The notes under the pieces: generated by a model
What the model was told of the DNA's origin: nothing
The model's database searches: none
Seen by the model: the letters and a program-made list of their open reading frames with translations, nothing else
Shown here: piece after piece, positions 1 through 10,089 of the stretch
Numbering within the stretch: the stretch's first letter is position 1
Layout: the number at the start of each line of letters is the position of its first letter
Program-made: the position numbers and the translations under genes
Source: Frigoribacterium faeni
GTDB taxonomy: Bacteria > Actinomycetota > Actinomycetes > Actinomycetales > Microbacteriaceae
NCBI RefSeq assembly: GCF_007988805.1
Contig: NZ_BJUV01000001.1
Span: forward strand, 1-64,000
Direction: 5' to 3'
DNA length: 64,000 nucleotides

Positions 1-38
1 GTGCGGCCGGTCGCCCCCGGCGGGACCCGTGGTCGAGT

Positions 39-190
39 CGATCAGTCGTCTTCGAGGATGCTGTCGGGCTGGATGGGTCATCTGCACCACCGGGCCGCCG
101 CCGCTGGCGCGTCGTCGACCCGGCGCGCGGATCGACATCCGATCAGTCGTCTTCGAGGATGCTGTCGGGCTGGATGTCGATCCGCGCGCC
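39..190. repeat. Partial tandem duplication of the nusA 3' end plus a 19-bp inverted repeat
   Basis: A 37-bp sequence covering the last codons and stop of nusA (140-176) is repeated exactly at 39-75, offset by 101 bp. Separately, 122-140 and 172-190 are a perfect 19-bp inverted repeat that places the nusA stop codon in the loop. On the nusA (minus) strand this would fold into a long hairpin around the stop, followed by a second, orphan copy of the tail. It may act as a terminator or attenuator before ylxR/infB, may be a scar of template switching, or may be an assembly artefact near a contig edge. Positions 1-142 otherwise hold no gene I can support. Confidence 0.8.
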
Positions 191-1132
191 CGTCAGCTTC
201 GCGGCGAGACGGGCGTTCTGGCCCTCCTTGCCGATGGCCAGCGAGAGCTGGTAATCGGGGACGAGGGCGCGCACGGCCTTGGTCGACGCGTCGATGACGA
301 AGGCGGACGAGACCTTGGCCGGAGAGAGGGCGCTGGCGACGAACGCGGGCAGGTCGCTGGAGTAGTCGACGATGTCGATCTTCTCGTCGTTCAGCTCGGT
401 GGTGACGGCGCGCACGCGCTGCCCCATCTCGCCGATGCAGGCACCCTTGGCGTTGACGCCGGGCTCGGTGGCGCGCACGGCGATCTTGGTGCGGTGCCCC
501 GCCTCGCGGGCGAGCGAGACGATCTCGACCACGCCGCTGGCGATCTCGGGGACCTCCAGCGCGAACAGCTTGCGGACGAGCGACGGATGCGTGCGCGAGA
601 CGGTGATCTGCGGACCCTTCGTGCCCTTGCTGACCCCGGTCACGTAGACGCGGATGCGGGAGCCGTGCTCGTACTTCTCGCCGGGCACCTGCTCCTCGGG
701 CGGCAGGATCGCCTCGACGGTGCCGAGGTCGACGTGCACCATGCGCGGGTTGGGCCCCTGCTGGATGACGCCGGCGATGATGTCGCCCTCGCGGCCCTTG
801 AACTGGCCGAGCACCTTGTCGTCGCCGATGTCGCGGAGACGCTGGTTGATCACCTGCTTCGCGGCGAAGGCGGCGATACGGCCGAAGTCGCTCGGGCTGT
901 CGACGGACTCGCCGATCACCTCGCCCTCGTCGTCGCGCTCGATGGCGTACACCGACACGTGGCCGGACTTTCGGTCGAGTTCGACGCGAGCAGCCGGCAC
1001 GCGGCTCTCGGGCTGGTTCGTGTGCTTGAGATAGGCCGTCAGGATGGCCTGCTCGATGATGCCCACGAGCTCGTCGAAGGGGATTTCACGCTCGCGCTCC
1101 ATGAGGCGCAGCACACTCAGGTCGATGTCCAC
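143..1132 (-). CDS. nusA: Transcription termination/antitermination protein NusA
   Basis: NusA binds RNA polymerase and nascent RNA and controls pausing, Rho-dependent and intrinsic termination and antitermination. The 329-residue protein has the usual actinobacterial length and order: an RNAP-binding N-terminal domain (about 1-105), an S1 RNA-binding domain (about 112-183) and two KH domains (about 185-322) with GEMGQR and GKEGQNAR loops; the acidic C-terminal repeats of proteobacteria are absent. It starts with GTG, and GGAGG lies 6-10 bases upstream. It follows proS on the same strand after a 165-bp gap holding a hairpin. rimP, which often precedes nusA, is not here. The 3' end is duplicated downstream (see 39-190). 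Confidence 0.97.
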   Translation of the reverse strand: MDIDLSVLRLMEREREIPFDELVGIIEQAILTAYLKHTNQPESRVPAARVELDRKSGHVSVYAIERDDEGEVIGESVDSPSDFGRIAAFAAKQVINQRLRDIGDDKVLGQFKGREGDIIAGVIQQGPNPRMVHVDLGTVEAILPPEEQVPGEKYEHGSRIRVYVTGVSKGTKGPQITVSRTHPSLVRKLFALEVPEIASGVVEIVSLAREAGHRTKIAVRATEPGVNAKGACIGEMGQRVRAVTTELNDEKIDIVDYSSDLPAFVASALSPAKVSSAFVIDASTKAVRALVPDYQLSLAIGKEGQNARLAAKLTGARIDIQPDSILEDD

Positions 1133-1239
1133 TGAGGGCCTCCACTATTCAGATCTGCAGGCTGCGCGCGCGGTGGCGCACACAGCATCCCTCTACGGTA
1201 CCCGAGTGGGGAGCACGGGACGGACCGTTCTCGGACGTC

Positions 1240-1292
1240 GGCACCGCGCCTCCCGATCTCGACGGCGTGTCGAGCCGAGGAGGCGCGGTGCC
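1240..1292 (-). terminator. Hairpin after proS built from the GGAGGCGCG repeat word
   Basis: A perfect 14-bp inverted repeat: 1240-1253 pairs with 1279-1292, with a 25-base loop. It begins six bases past the proS stop codon, so it is positioned as the proS terminator. No T-run follows, as is common in high-G+C actinobacteria. Each arm contains the word GGAGGCGCG (one arm also has the longer GAGGAGGCGCG), the same word that builds the ispG terminator hairpin at 11201-11254. Confidence 0.75.
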
Positions 1293-1297
1293 GGCGG

Positions 1298-3061
1298 TCA
1301 GGAGGCCCGCGGCGCGGTCAGCGCGGCGACCGCCTCGGCGACGGGGAGGGGTGTCCGCTCCCCCGTGCGGCGGTCCCACAGCTCGACGACGCCCTCGCCC
1401 GCCGACCGGCCGACGACGACGATCCGGGGAACGCCGAGCAGCTCGGCGTCGCCGAACTTGACGCCGGGCGAGACCTTGGGGCGGTCGTCGTAGAGGACGT
1501 CGAGACGGTGCGCCTCGAGATCGGCGGTGAGCTTCTCGGCCACCTCGTAGACGACGGGGTCCTTGCCGGTGGCGACGACGTGCACGTCGAAGGGCGACAC
1601 GTTCTCGGGCCAGACGAGGCCCTTCTCGTCGTTGTTCGACTCGGCGATGACCGCGAGGATGCGCGTGACGCCGATGCCGTACGAGCCCATCGTCACCGTG
1701 ACCTGCTTGCCGTTCTCGTCGAGCACCTTGAGGCCGAGCGCCTCGGCGTACTTGCGCCCGAGCTGGAAGACGTGTCCGATCTCCATGCCGCGGGCGGTCT
1801 CGATCGGACCGGAGCCGTCGGGGGCGGGGTCGCCCTCGCGCACCTGCGCCGCCTCGATCACGGCGTCGGCGACGAAGTCGCGGCCGGCCACCAGACCGGT
1901 CACGTGAACTCCCCGGCGGTTGGCGCCGGTCACCCAGGCGGAGCCGTCGACGACACGGGGGTCGACGACGTAGCGGATGCCCGACTCGGACTCGAGCCCC
2001 AGCGCCTGCGGTCCGATGTAGCCCTTGACCAGGACGGGGTTCTGAGCGAAGTCGGCGTCGCCCGCCGCATCGACCTCGGCCGGCGCGAACGCGACCTCGA
2101 GTCGCTTCATGTCGACGTCGCGGTCGCCGGGCAGACCGACCACGACGAGCTCGCGGGTGCCGTCGAGGTGACTCAGGGCGACCACGACGTTCTTGAGGGT
2201 GTCGCCGGCCGTCCAGGCGCGTCCGTCGCCGCGCGCGTGCGCGTCGTTGAGCTGACCGACCAGCGTGTCGATCGTCGGGGTGTCGGCGGGCGCGAGCTCG
2301 ACGGCCGGGGGCTGCCCCTCGATCGGGATCGCCTCGGGCGCGATCGTCGTGAACGCCTCGACGTTGGCGGCGTAGCCGCCGGCCGAGCGCACGAAGGTGT
2401 CCTCTCCGACCGCGGTGGGGTGCAGGAACTCCTCGCTGCGCGAGCCGCCCATCGCCCCGGCGTCGGCCTTCACGATGACGTACTCGAGACCGAGCCGCGT
2501 GAAGATGCGCTCGTAGGCGTCGCGCTGCGCCTGATAGCTGGTGTCGAGACCGGCGTCGGACGCGTCGAACGAGTAGGCGTCCTTCATGGTGAACTCGCGC
2601 CCGCGCAGGAGTCCGGCACGGGGACGCGCCTCGTCGCGGTATTTGTCCTGGATCTGGAACAGCGTCAGGGGCAGGTCCTTGTACGACGAGTAGAGGTCCT
2701 TCACCAGCAGTGTGAAGGCCTCCTCGTGGGTCGGCGCCAGGAGGTAGTCGGCGCCCTTGCGGTCCTTCAGGCGGAACATGCCGTCGCCGTACTCGGTCCA
2801 CCGGCCCGTGGCCTCGTAGGGCTCGCGAGGCAGGAGCGCCGGGAAGTGCACCTCCTGCGCCCCGGCGGCGGTCATCTCGTCGCGGATCACGGCCTCGATC
2901 CTGGCCTTGACCCGCAGGCCGAGCGGCAGCCAGGCGAAGACGCCGGGTGCCTGGCGCCGGATGTAGCCCGCGCGCACGAGCAGACGGTGGCTGGTCACCT
3001 CCGCATCGGAGGGATCTTCACGGAGGGTTCGGACGAAGAGCTGGGAGAGACGCGTGGACAC
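1298..3061 (-). CDS. proS: Prolyl-tRNA synthetase
   Basis: Cytoplasmic class II aminoacyl-tRNA synthetase that charges tRNA-Pro. At 587 residues it is the bacterial type: the N-terminal catalytic core carries class II motifs, including the stretch with [12 protein letters not shown] (about 150-162). A YbaK-like editing insertion, which hydrolyses mischarged Ala-tRNA-Pro, occupies roughly 230-390. A C-terminal anticodon-binding domain (about 490-580) includes the VVGRSAGEG region. The GTG start gives the expected [16 protein letters not shown]-terminus. It lies upstream of nusA and is separated from it by a hairpin, so the two are probably distinct transcripts. Confidence 0.97.
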   Translation of the reverse strand: MSTRLSQLFVRTLREDPSDAEVTSHRLLVRAGYIRRQAPGVFAWLPLGLRVKARIEAVIRDEMTAAGAQEVHFPALLPREPYEATGRWTEYGDGMFRLKDRKGADYLLAPTHEEAFTLLVKDLYSSYKDLPLTLFQIQDKYRDEARPRAGLLRGREFTMKDAYSFDASDAGLDTSYQAQRDAYERIFTRLGLEYVIVKADAGAMGGSRSEEFLHPTAVGEDTFVRSAGGYAANVEAFTTIAPEAIPIEGQPPAVELAPADTPTIDTLVGQLNDAHARGDGRAWTAGDTLKNVVVALSHLDGTRELVVVGLPGDRDVDMKRLEVAFAPAEVDAAGDADFAQNPVLVKGYIGPQALGLESESGIRYVVDPRVVDGSAWVTGANRRGVHVTGLVAGRDFVADAVIEAAQVREGDPAPDGSGPIETARGMEIGHVFQLGRKYAEALGLKVLDENGKQVTVTMGSYGIGVTRILAVIAESNNDEKGLVWPENVSPFDVHVVATGKDPVVYEVAEKLTADLEAHRLDVLYDDRPKVSPGVKFGDAELLGVPRIVVVGRSAGEGVVELWDRRTGERTPLPVAEAVAALTAPRAS

Positions 3062-3083
3062 GCCCCTAGCTTATGGGCTGACC

Positions 3084-3902
3084 TCACCAGGGCTTGCCGT
3101 CGTACTCCCCCGGGTTCTGCTCGTAGTACCGCTGCCGGTCGTTCTCCTGCTGCTGCTCGCGCTGACTCCGGTCGCCCTGGTCGCGCAGCTGGTCGAGGGG
3201 ATCGGACGACCCTCCTCCGCTCTCGCCGTCGGCGCCTCCACCCTGGCCGGGCTCCCCGTCGTCGCCCGCCTGAGGATCGCCGCCCTCCTGCTCCTGCTGC
3301 GCCTCGTCCTGCTTGTCGCCGAGGCGGCCGTCGGCCTGCTCGAGCGGTTCGGACGTGTCGGGCCGGGCGGGGTCCTCGGGGGGCTGGAAGCAGCCCTCGG
3401 GCGCCTCGTCGACGGCCTGCCGCCCTTGGGCGAACAGCGCCTCGGCGTCCGCGTAGCGCAGCTCGAGCAGGGCCGCATCGCCCTGCGCCTCGATGGTGAG
3501 CACGAGATCGGTGCGGATCACGCACGAGATCGTCGGGTCGTCGGGCGCGAGCTCGAGCGCCGTCGCGAACTCGGTGCGCGCCACGTCGAGCACGCCGATC
3601 TGCGCGTAGCCCGTGCCGCGGTCGAAGTGGTGCACCCACGGCTCGATCACGTTGGCGATGCCGAGCGGCTCGCTGAGGCTCGTGCTGCGCTCGAACTCCC
3701 GATCGGCGTACGACCACTGCGTGAGAGCCGCGAAGACGGGCATGCTGAGCAGCTTCGCCGCCACGAGCAGCACGATCAGCACGACCGGCAGCGACCAGAG
3801 CAGGAGCCGCCGGCGAAGACGCCGGCGGTACGCCCCGATGGCCGCCTCGTCGTCGGCCGGCGTGCGGTCGTCGACGGGCGGGGGCGCGAGCACGGTCGTC
3901 AT
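3084..3902 (-). CDS. Membrane protein with TPR-like segment, BatC/BatE-like position
   Basis: A 272-residue protein of unassigned family. It has a short cytoplasmic N-terminus, an Arg-rich stretch (RRRLRRRLLL) and one strong membrane segment at about 33-55. A middle part (about 95-160) contains a tetratricopeptide-like helix pair around YAQIGVLDVARTEFATAL. The C-terminus is a low-complexity Glu/Gln/Gly/Asp-rich tail (about 185-272) ending in an acidic and aromatic segment. It overlaps the upstream vWA gene by 4 bp (ATGA) and ends the MoxR/DUF58/vWA operon, the place taken by BatC or BatE TPR proteins in Bacteroides-type Bat operons. That role is inferred from position. Confidence 0.75.
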   Translation of the reverse strand: MTTVLAPPPVDDRTPADDEAAIGAYRRRLRRRLLLWSLPVVLIVLLVAAKLLSMPVFAALTQWSYADREFERSTSLSEPLGIANVIEPWVHHFDRGTGYAQIGVLDVARTEFATALELAPDDPTISCVIRTDLVLTIEAQGDAALLELRYADAEALFAQGRQAVDEAPEGCFQPPEDPARPDTSEPLEQADGRLGDKQDEAQQEQEGGDPQAGDDGEPGQGGGADGESGGGSSDPLDQLRDQGDRSQREQQQENDRQRYYEQNPGEYDGKPW

Positions 3903-4969
3903 GGGCGGGCCCCTCTCTCGGTGCCGGGACCCGAGGAGGCGCGTGCCGGGTCGTCGCGCCGCCTCACCCGGATCTCCGCCAGCGCCCGGACCACCACGAA
4001 GACGTCGACGAGCACGAGGAGGAACAGCGGGATCGCGGGGATCCAGTACAGGTCCGTGACGCTCTCGGCCCGGCCGTCGGACGAGGTGACCCTGCCGTCG
4101 CGGGCGTCGGCGACCGCCGCGTCCACCGAGGTCCGCGCATCGCGGTGGACGTACGGGACGCCCAGCTGGTCGGCGATGCGCCGCAGGGCGTCCTCGTCGA
4201 TCGTCGAGATCGCGTCGGGCTCTCCCGGGAGCGAGCGGTCGACGATGTACTCGTCCGTCGAGTACCGGTCGCCGTAGCCGTCGAAGACCTTCATGCGGCC
4301 GCCCTCGCTCGTTCCGTAGCCGAACACGGCTCCGCCGTCGACGTCACCGGCGGACCCGGCGAAGGAGCCGGGCTCGGTGTCGGCGGTCTGCTCTCCGTCA
4401 CCCAGGTAGTACACGACGTTGGCCCGCCCGGGGTCGCTCTCGCGCGCCTCCTCCAGGCGGTCGGCGAGGAGATCGTCGGCCTCCGTGATCGAGCTCCCGC
4501 TCGAGTAGTAGGTGATCTCCTGGTTCATGACCTGCGCGGCGGTGACGACGGCGGCGCTGTCGTCGGTCAACGGCGTCCGCAGCACCGCGGAGCTGTCGAA
4601 CGAGATCAAGGAGAAGCGGGCACCGGCCAGCTGCTCGGTCACGGCGCCGATGTCGGCTCGCACCCCCTCGAGACGCGGGGCGCCGTCCCCCCAGTCCTCT
4701 GCGGCGATGCTCGAGGTCGTGTCGACGACGAAGAAGACGTTCAGATCGGCGGCCGACGCCGCCGACGAGCCGCCGGGCACGCCGGGCCGCACGGCGATCA
4801 CGAGCAGCAGCGCAGCGATCGCGGACCGGCGAGCCCAGGCGCGGACGAGGCGGCCGTTGCCTCGTTCGGCGACGACCCGCCAGACCGTGAACCCGAGGAG
4901 GAGGACGGCCGCGACCGCGAGCACGCCGACCGGGAGCACCGGGTCGAGGACGAGGGCGAGCGGGGTCAC
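3899..4969 (-). CDS. Membrane-anchored von Willebrand factor A domain protein (second of pair)
   Basis: A 356-residue vWA protein with two N-terminal membrane helices (about 12-33 and 47-64), a vWA domain (about 76-250) and a C-terminal helix (about 310-330) before a basic tail. The metal-ion site motif is altered: the DxSxS consensus reads DTTSS, which keeps Asp and the last Ser but has Thr in the middle position. It resembles BatB of Bat operons, where MoxR ATPases and vWA proteins cooperate in protein assembly or metal insertion. It overlaps both neighbours by 4 bp, so translation is coupled. The substrate is unknown. Confidence 0.85.
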   Translation of the reverse strand: MTPLALVLDPVLPVGVLAVAAVLLLGFTVWRVVAERGNGRLVRAWARRSAIAALLLVIAVRPGVPGGSSAASAADLNVFFVVDTTSSIAAEDWGDGAPRLEGVRADIGAVTEQLAGARFSLISFDSSAVLRTPLTDDSAAVVTAAQVMNQEITYYSSGSSITEADDLLADRLEEARESDPGRANVVYYLGDGEQTADTEPGSFAGSAGDVDGGAVFGYGTSEGGRMKVFDGYGDRYSTDEYIVDRSLPGEPDAISTIDEDALRRIADQLGVPYVHRDARTSVDAAVADARDGRVTSSDGRAESVTDLYWIPAIPLFLLVLVDVFVVVRALAEIRVRRRDDPARASSGPGTERGARP

Positions 4970-5967
4970 AGGCGCACCCGCCAGAGGAGCGCGAACGCGC
5001 CCAGCGCGACGAGGAGCCCGGCGATCGCGAGGCCCGCGGGGTCGTCGGTGACGACGAGTCGGCGCGTGCCGGTGAAGAGGCCGGCCTCGCGTTCGTCGAT
5101 CTGCTCGATGATGCTCGCGACCGAGGTCTCGTCGTCGAGCGCGTAGTAGGCGCCGTCGGTCGACTCGACGACCGTCTTCAGCTCGGCGGCCACCTCGTCG
5201 GCGACCGCGTCGGTCGAGTAGTCCGCCGGGTTCAGGGCGTAGACGCGCACGTCGCGGTCGACGGCGAGCTCACCGGCCTCGGGCAGGGTGACGAGCGCCT
5301 CGCCGTTGACGTAGTTGTCGGTCGCGAGGATGACCGAGCGGGGCCGGGTGCTCTCGCCCTGGTCGTCGAAGCCGAGCACGCACGAGGCGAGGCCGTCGCC
5401 GATCAGCGAGGCGCCTCGCCCGAGGTCGGTGCCGGACCAGTAGCGGGTGCCGTCCTCGCCCACGGTGTCGAACGAGGTGCGGTACTGCTCGAGCTGCGTG
5501 CGGACGAAGTCGTAGTCGTCGGTCAACGGGAACGCGGTGACGGACGAGCTGTCGAACAGCGACAGCCCGATGCGCTCCCCGTCGAGCCCCTCGGCGAGGC
5601 GCGAGAACGTCTCGACGATCTGGGAGTCGACCTCGGTCATGGACCCGGAGACGTCGAGGCAGAGGACGATGTCGCGCTTGTACGACTGCGGCTCGACCAC
5701 GTCGACGCTCGAGACCCGAGAGGACAGCAGGGCGCCGACGCCCGCGAGCCCGACCACGGCCACCAGCGTGGCGACGAGGACGACGCGGTAGCGGGCGACG
5801 AGGCGCCGGTAGACGGGCAGGCTCGTCAGTCGCTCGCCATGAGCCACGGGCGTGCCGAGCCGTCGCAGACGCTCGCGGTCGCTTCGACGTCGACGGAGGT
5901 GGAGGAGCACGGCGCCCGCGGCGATCGCGGCGAGCACGAGGGGCATCCACCAGAAGATCACCCCCAT
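4966..5967 (-). CDS. Membrane-anchored von Willebrand factor A domain protein (first of pair)
   Basis: A 333-residue BatA-like protein. The ATG at 5967 gives a hydrophobic N-terminus (MGVIFWWMPLVLAA) and a second helix near 60-82. The vWA domain (about 95-290) has an intact metal-ion site, DVSGS, and the supporting LTDDY and ATDNYV segments; a membrane helix closes the C-terminus. The reading frame extends further upstream, but that extension is Arg/Pro-rich and overlaps the neighbouring gene, so I reject it. It overlaps the upstream small membrane-protein gene by 10 bp and the downstream vWA gene by 4 bp. Confidence 0.88.
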   Translation of the reverse strand: MGVIFWWMPLVLAAIAAGAVLLHLRRRRSDRERLRRLGTPVAHGERLTSLPVYRRLVARYRVVLVATLVAVVGLAGVGALLSSRVSSVDVVEPQSYKRDIVLCLDVSGSMTEVDSQIVETFSRLAEGLDGERIGLSLFDSSSVTAFPLTDDYDFVRTQLEQYRTSFDTVGEDGTRYWSGTDLGRGASLIGDGLASCVLGFDDQGESTRPRSVILATDNYVNGEALVTLPEAGELAVDRDVRVYALNPADYSTDAVADEVAAELKTVVESTDGAYYALDDETSVASIIEQIDEREAGLFTGTRRLVVTDDPAGLAIAGLLVALGAFALLWRVRL

Positions 5968-6437
5968 GAGCGCACCACCTCGCGTGCGGTCTCGACCGCT
6001 CGGCCCGGATCGCCGGGGTGGAGGCGCTGGAACGCCGGCGGATAGAACTGCTCGACGGCGCCCGTCAGGCGGGGAAGGTCGGACTCCCTCAGGTCCGCGA
6101 GGGTCATCACGTGCGTGTCGACCCCGTTCGTCTCGTGCACGAAGAAACGCAGGAGCAGGCTCAGTCGCGAGTGCACGGCGCGCTCGTCGAGGCGGCCGCT
6201 CGAGGAGGCGGCCGCGACCTCGTCGATGAGACCGAGGTAGCGGTCTCTCAGGGACGGGAGATCGACCATCCGCCCGCGCCGCGCCTCCCGGACGGCCTTC
6301 GGCAGTCGACGGGCGGTGAACCGGAGCACGAAGAGGTACCACGCGACGACCAGCGCCACGAGCAGCAGTCCGAGGACGAGCCACAGCACCCAGCCGGGGT
6401 ACTGGTAGGGGCCGAAGAAGCCGTTATCGTCGAGCAC
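5958..6437 (-). CDS. Small single-pass membrane protein of the MoxR/vWA operon
   Basis: A 159-residue protein with one N-terminal membrane helix (about 14-38) and a helical, Arg-rich cytoplasmic domain. I do not recognise a characterised family; small one-helix proteins of this kind commonly sit between DUF58 and vWA genes and may link them. The start is GTG; the gene overlaps DUF58 by 14 bp and the first vWA gene by 10 bp, so it is almost certainly co-translated with them. Confidence 0.78.
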   Translation of the reverse strand: MLDDNGFFGPYQYPGWVLWLVLGLLLVALVVAWYLFVLRFTARRLPKAVREARRGRMVDLPSLRDRYLGLIDEVAAASSSGRLDERAVHSRLSLLLRFFVHETNGVDTHVMTLADLRESDLPRLTGAVEQFYPPAFQRLHPGDPGRAVETAREVVRSWG

Positions 6438-7311
6438 GGCGGTGCTTCTCGATCACGGCGAACAGGGCGGGCACGACCTCGGCCCGGCTGGCGATCCGCT
6501 CGCTGCTGATGCCGAGCGAGCGCAGCTCGTGCTCGGTGGCGGTGCGGCGCGCCTCGTCGGCGCGGTCGAACTCCCGCCTCAGCAGGGGGCTCTCGCGCAG
6601 ATAGGCGGGCAGGCCCGCCATCTCGTGGACGTCGTAGACGTCGGAGGCGTGGCCTGTACGGGTCATCAGATCGGCGTCGCCGATCGTCAGCCAGACGATC
6701 TCGTGCTGCGCGCGCAGACGCCGGAGGAGGCGGTCGAGCCGCTCGTCGAGCGCGACGTCGTCGGTCACGACGAGGAGCATCGACCGCCGACGGATCCCCC
6801 GCGCGACCCAGCCGAGCACGCCTGCCAGGTCGCTCCGCGCCGCGTCGAGCGTCGCCCTCCGGTCGACCTGACGCAGGAGCATCTCGAGGTGGGCCTCGGT
6901 GCCGCCCGCCGGATGGGCCCGCGTGCCCGACTCGTCACCGGTGACGAGGGAGACCGTGTCGCCGTGGGTCGCGGCGATGTAGCCCAGCGCGCCCGCGGCC
7001 ATGATCGCGATGTCCTTCTTGGTCTCGCCGCTCGCGGCGGTCGCCGCCATGTTGCGACCCGTGTCGACGACCAGCACCAGATGCTGCCGACGACTCGCGA
7101 TGTAGCGCTTGACCAGGGGCTCGCCGTGCCGGGCGGTGGCCTTCCAGTCGATGTCCTTCACGTCGTCGCCCGCCACGTACGCCCGCAGGTCGTCGAAGTC
7201 GTGGCTGCGCCCGTGGTGGACCGACGCGTACCCGCCCTCGAGCAGGTCGAGGGTCCGTCGGTGGGCGCGGAGGGACATGGTCGTCCGGACCCGCAGCAGC
7301 AGGCTGGCCAT
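6424..7311 (-). CDS. DUF58 domain protein
   Basis: A 295-residue DUF58 protein. Family members are partners of MoxR ATPases and carry a vWA-like fold. The signature is seen as LRAYVAGDDVKDIDWKATAR (about 43-62), followed by the LVVDTGRNM and VVTDD segments. It has no membrane helix, unlike the second DUF58 protein of this window. I chose the ATG at 7311, 5 bp after the moxR stop; the frame extends much further upstream as an Arg/Pro-rich shadow of moxR. It overlaps the next gene by 14 bp. Confidence 0.9.
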   Translation of the reverse strand: MASLLLRVRTTMSLRAHRRTLDLLEGGYASVHHGRSHDFDDLRAYVAGDDVKDIDWKATARHGEPLVKRYIASRRQHLVLVVDTGRNMAATAASGETKKDIAIMAAGALGYIAATHGDTVSLVTGDESGTRAHPAGGTEAHLEMLLRQVDRRATLDAARSDLAGVLGWVARGIRRRSMLLVVTDDVALDERLDRLLRRLRAQHEIVWLTIGDADLMTRTGHASDVYDVHEMAGLPAYLRESPLLRREFDRADEARRTATEHELRSLGISSERIASRAEVVPALFAVIEKHRRARR

Positions 7312-7316
7312 CGAGG

Positions 7317-8348
7317 TCAGGGAGTCTGAACCGCGCCGAAGACGGCGTCGATGACGGTCTCGGGCGCGATCTCGTCGGCGGCGGCCTCGTAACCGAGGAT
7401 GACCCGGTGCCGGAGGACGCCGTGGCGGAGGTGCTTGACGTCCTCGGGGATCACGTAGTCGCGGCCGTGGAGCAGCGCCAGGGCCCGCGCGGCCTGCGTG
7501 AAGGCGATGCTGGCGCGGGGGCTCGCCCCGAACTGGACGTAGTCGGCGAGGCTGCCCGGGATGTACTGCTGCGGGTGCCGAGTCACGTAGACGAGCTGCA
7601 CGATGTAGGTGACGATCGACGGGTCGACGTAGACGCGCTTCGCCAGCCCCTGGAGGAACAGGACGTCGTCGAGGGAGACCCCCGAGGCGGCTTCGGGCGT
7701 CGCCTCGTCGTAGACGCCCGACTCGATCCGCCGGATGATCTCCGCCTCCTCGGCGGGCGACGGGTAGTCGAGCACCTCCTTGAGGAGGAACCGGTCGAGC
7801 TGGGCCTCGGGCAGCTGGTAGGTGCCCTCCTGCTCGATGGGGTTCTGGGTCGCCAGGACGAGGAAGGGGTGCGGCAGCTTGTGCACGACGCCGCCGATGC
7901 TCGTCTGTCGCTCCTGCATCGCCTCGAGCATGGCGCTCTGGGTCTTGGCGCTCGACCGGTTGATCTCGTCGAGGAGGACGAAGTTCGAATGGACCGGACC
8001 GAGTCGCGTGACGAAGGTCGACTTCTGGGCATCGTAGATCTGCGTGCCGGTGATGTCGCTCGGCAGGAGGTCGGGCGTGCACTGGATGCGGGTGAAGGTG
8101 GCCGCGACCGCCTGGGCCAGCGTCTGCGCCGCGGTGGTCTTGGCCAGGCCCGGCACGCTCTCGAGGAGCACGTGCCCGCCCGTGATGAGGGCGATCAGCA
8201 GGGTGTCGCGGAGGCCGGTCTGACCCACGACCTTCCGCGAGAACGCCTGGGACACCGCACCCACGACGTGGCGGGCCCGCTCGAGCTCCGCCGGGTCGAT
8301 CGGCCCGCGGGCCGGGGCGGGTGGCTGGGGTGTCGCGGTGTCCGTCAC
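7317..8348 (-). CDS. MoxR-family AAA+ ATPase
   Basis: A 343-residue AAA+ ATPase of the MoxR/RavA branch, thought to act as a chaperone for vWA-domain partners. The Walker A region reads ESVPGLAKTT (about 63-72), the family's usual GLAKT variant. Walker B lies in FVLLDEINR, and sensor 1 in VLATQNPIEQEGTYQLPEAQLDRF is a MoxR hallmark. The start is GTG. It is the first gene of the Bat-like operon, 28 bp after metI on the same strand, so some read-through from the met operon is possible. Confidence 0.95.
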   Translation of the reverse strand: MTDTATPQPPAPARGPIDPAELERARHVVGAVSQAFSRKVVGQTGLRDTLLIALITGGHVLLESVPGLAKTTAAQTLAQAVAATFTRIQCTPDLLPSDITGTQIYDAQKSTFVTRLGPVHSNFVLLDEINRSSAKTQSAMLEAMQERQTSIGGVVHKLPHPFLVLATQNPIEQEGTYQLPEAQLDRFLLKEVLDYPSPAEEAEIIRRIESGVYDEATPEAASGVSLDDVLFLQGLAKRVYVDPSIVTYIVQLVYVTRHPQQYIPGSLADYVQFGASPRASIAFTQAARALALLHGRDYVIPEDVKHLRHGVLRHRVILGYEAAADEIAPETVIDAVFGAVQTP

Positions 8349-8376
8349 CCGCCCACTGTAAACCAGGCCTCCGACG

Positions 8377-9036
8377 TCACCGCCGGAGCGCCCTCCGCGC
8401 CAGGGTGTTCCCCAGGAACTGGACCAGCTGCACGAGCACGATGATGAGCAGGACGGCCGCCCAGGTCACCACGGGGTCGAACTGCCGGTAGCCGTACAGC
8501 AGGGCGAAGGCGCCGAGGCCGCCGCCTCCGACGTAGCCGGCGACGGCCGACATGTCGACGAGCGCCACGAAGACGAACGTGTAGCCGAGGATGAGCGGGC
8601 CGAGCGCCTCGGGCAGGATGATGCTCCGGATGATGCGGAACGGTCCGGCCCCGGCCGCTCGCGCGGCCTCGACGACCCCCGGCTGCACCGTGAGGAGGTT
8701 CTGCTCGACGATGCGGGAGATCGCGAACGACGCCGCGAGCGACAGGGTGAAGATGATGGCCGAGTTGCCGACCCCGCTGCCCACCGCGACCCGGGCCAGC
8801 GGTTGCGCCGCCGCGAGGAAGATGATGAACGGGATGGGCCGGAAGACGTTGACGACCACGTTCAGGACGCCGAAGACGGCGCGGTTGTCGAAGAGCGCGC
8901 CTCCTCGGGTGAGGTAGAGCGCGAGTCCGAGCAGGAGCCCGCCGAGACCGCCGAACAGCAGCGTCAGGGCGACGATGTAGACGGTCTCGTAGGCGGCCTG
9001 CCAGAGCAGGGGCTGGAGCTCGATGAGGGAGTCCAT
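8377..9036 (-). CDS. metI: Methionine ABC transporter permease
   Basis: Inner-membrane permease of a methionine-type importer. The 219-residue protein has five hydrophobic segments and the BPD permease EAA-like loop EAARAAGAGPFRIIRSIILPEAL (about 122-144), which docks onto the ATPase. Length matches MetI (about 217). It starts with ATG one base after the metN stop, giving tight coupling. It contains one copy of the GAGGAGGCGCG word on the complementary strand, at 8896-8906. Confidence 0.93.
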   Translation of the reverse strand: MDSLIELQPLLWQAAYETVYIVALTLLFGGLGGLLLGLALYLTRGGALFDNRAVFGVLNVVVNVFRPIPFIIFLAAAQPLARVAVGSGVGNSAIIFTLSLAASFAISRIVEQNLLTVQPGVVEAARAAGAGPFRIIRSIILPEALGPLILGYTFVFVALVDMSAVAGYVGGGGLGAFALLYGYRQFDPVVTWAAVLLIIVLVQLVQFLGNTLARRALRR

Positions 9037-9037
9037 G

Positions 9038-10066
<1,029 letters not shown>

Positions 10067-10089
10067 GGTTCTCCTCGTCACGGGCGGAA

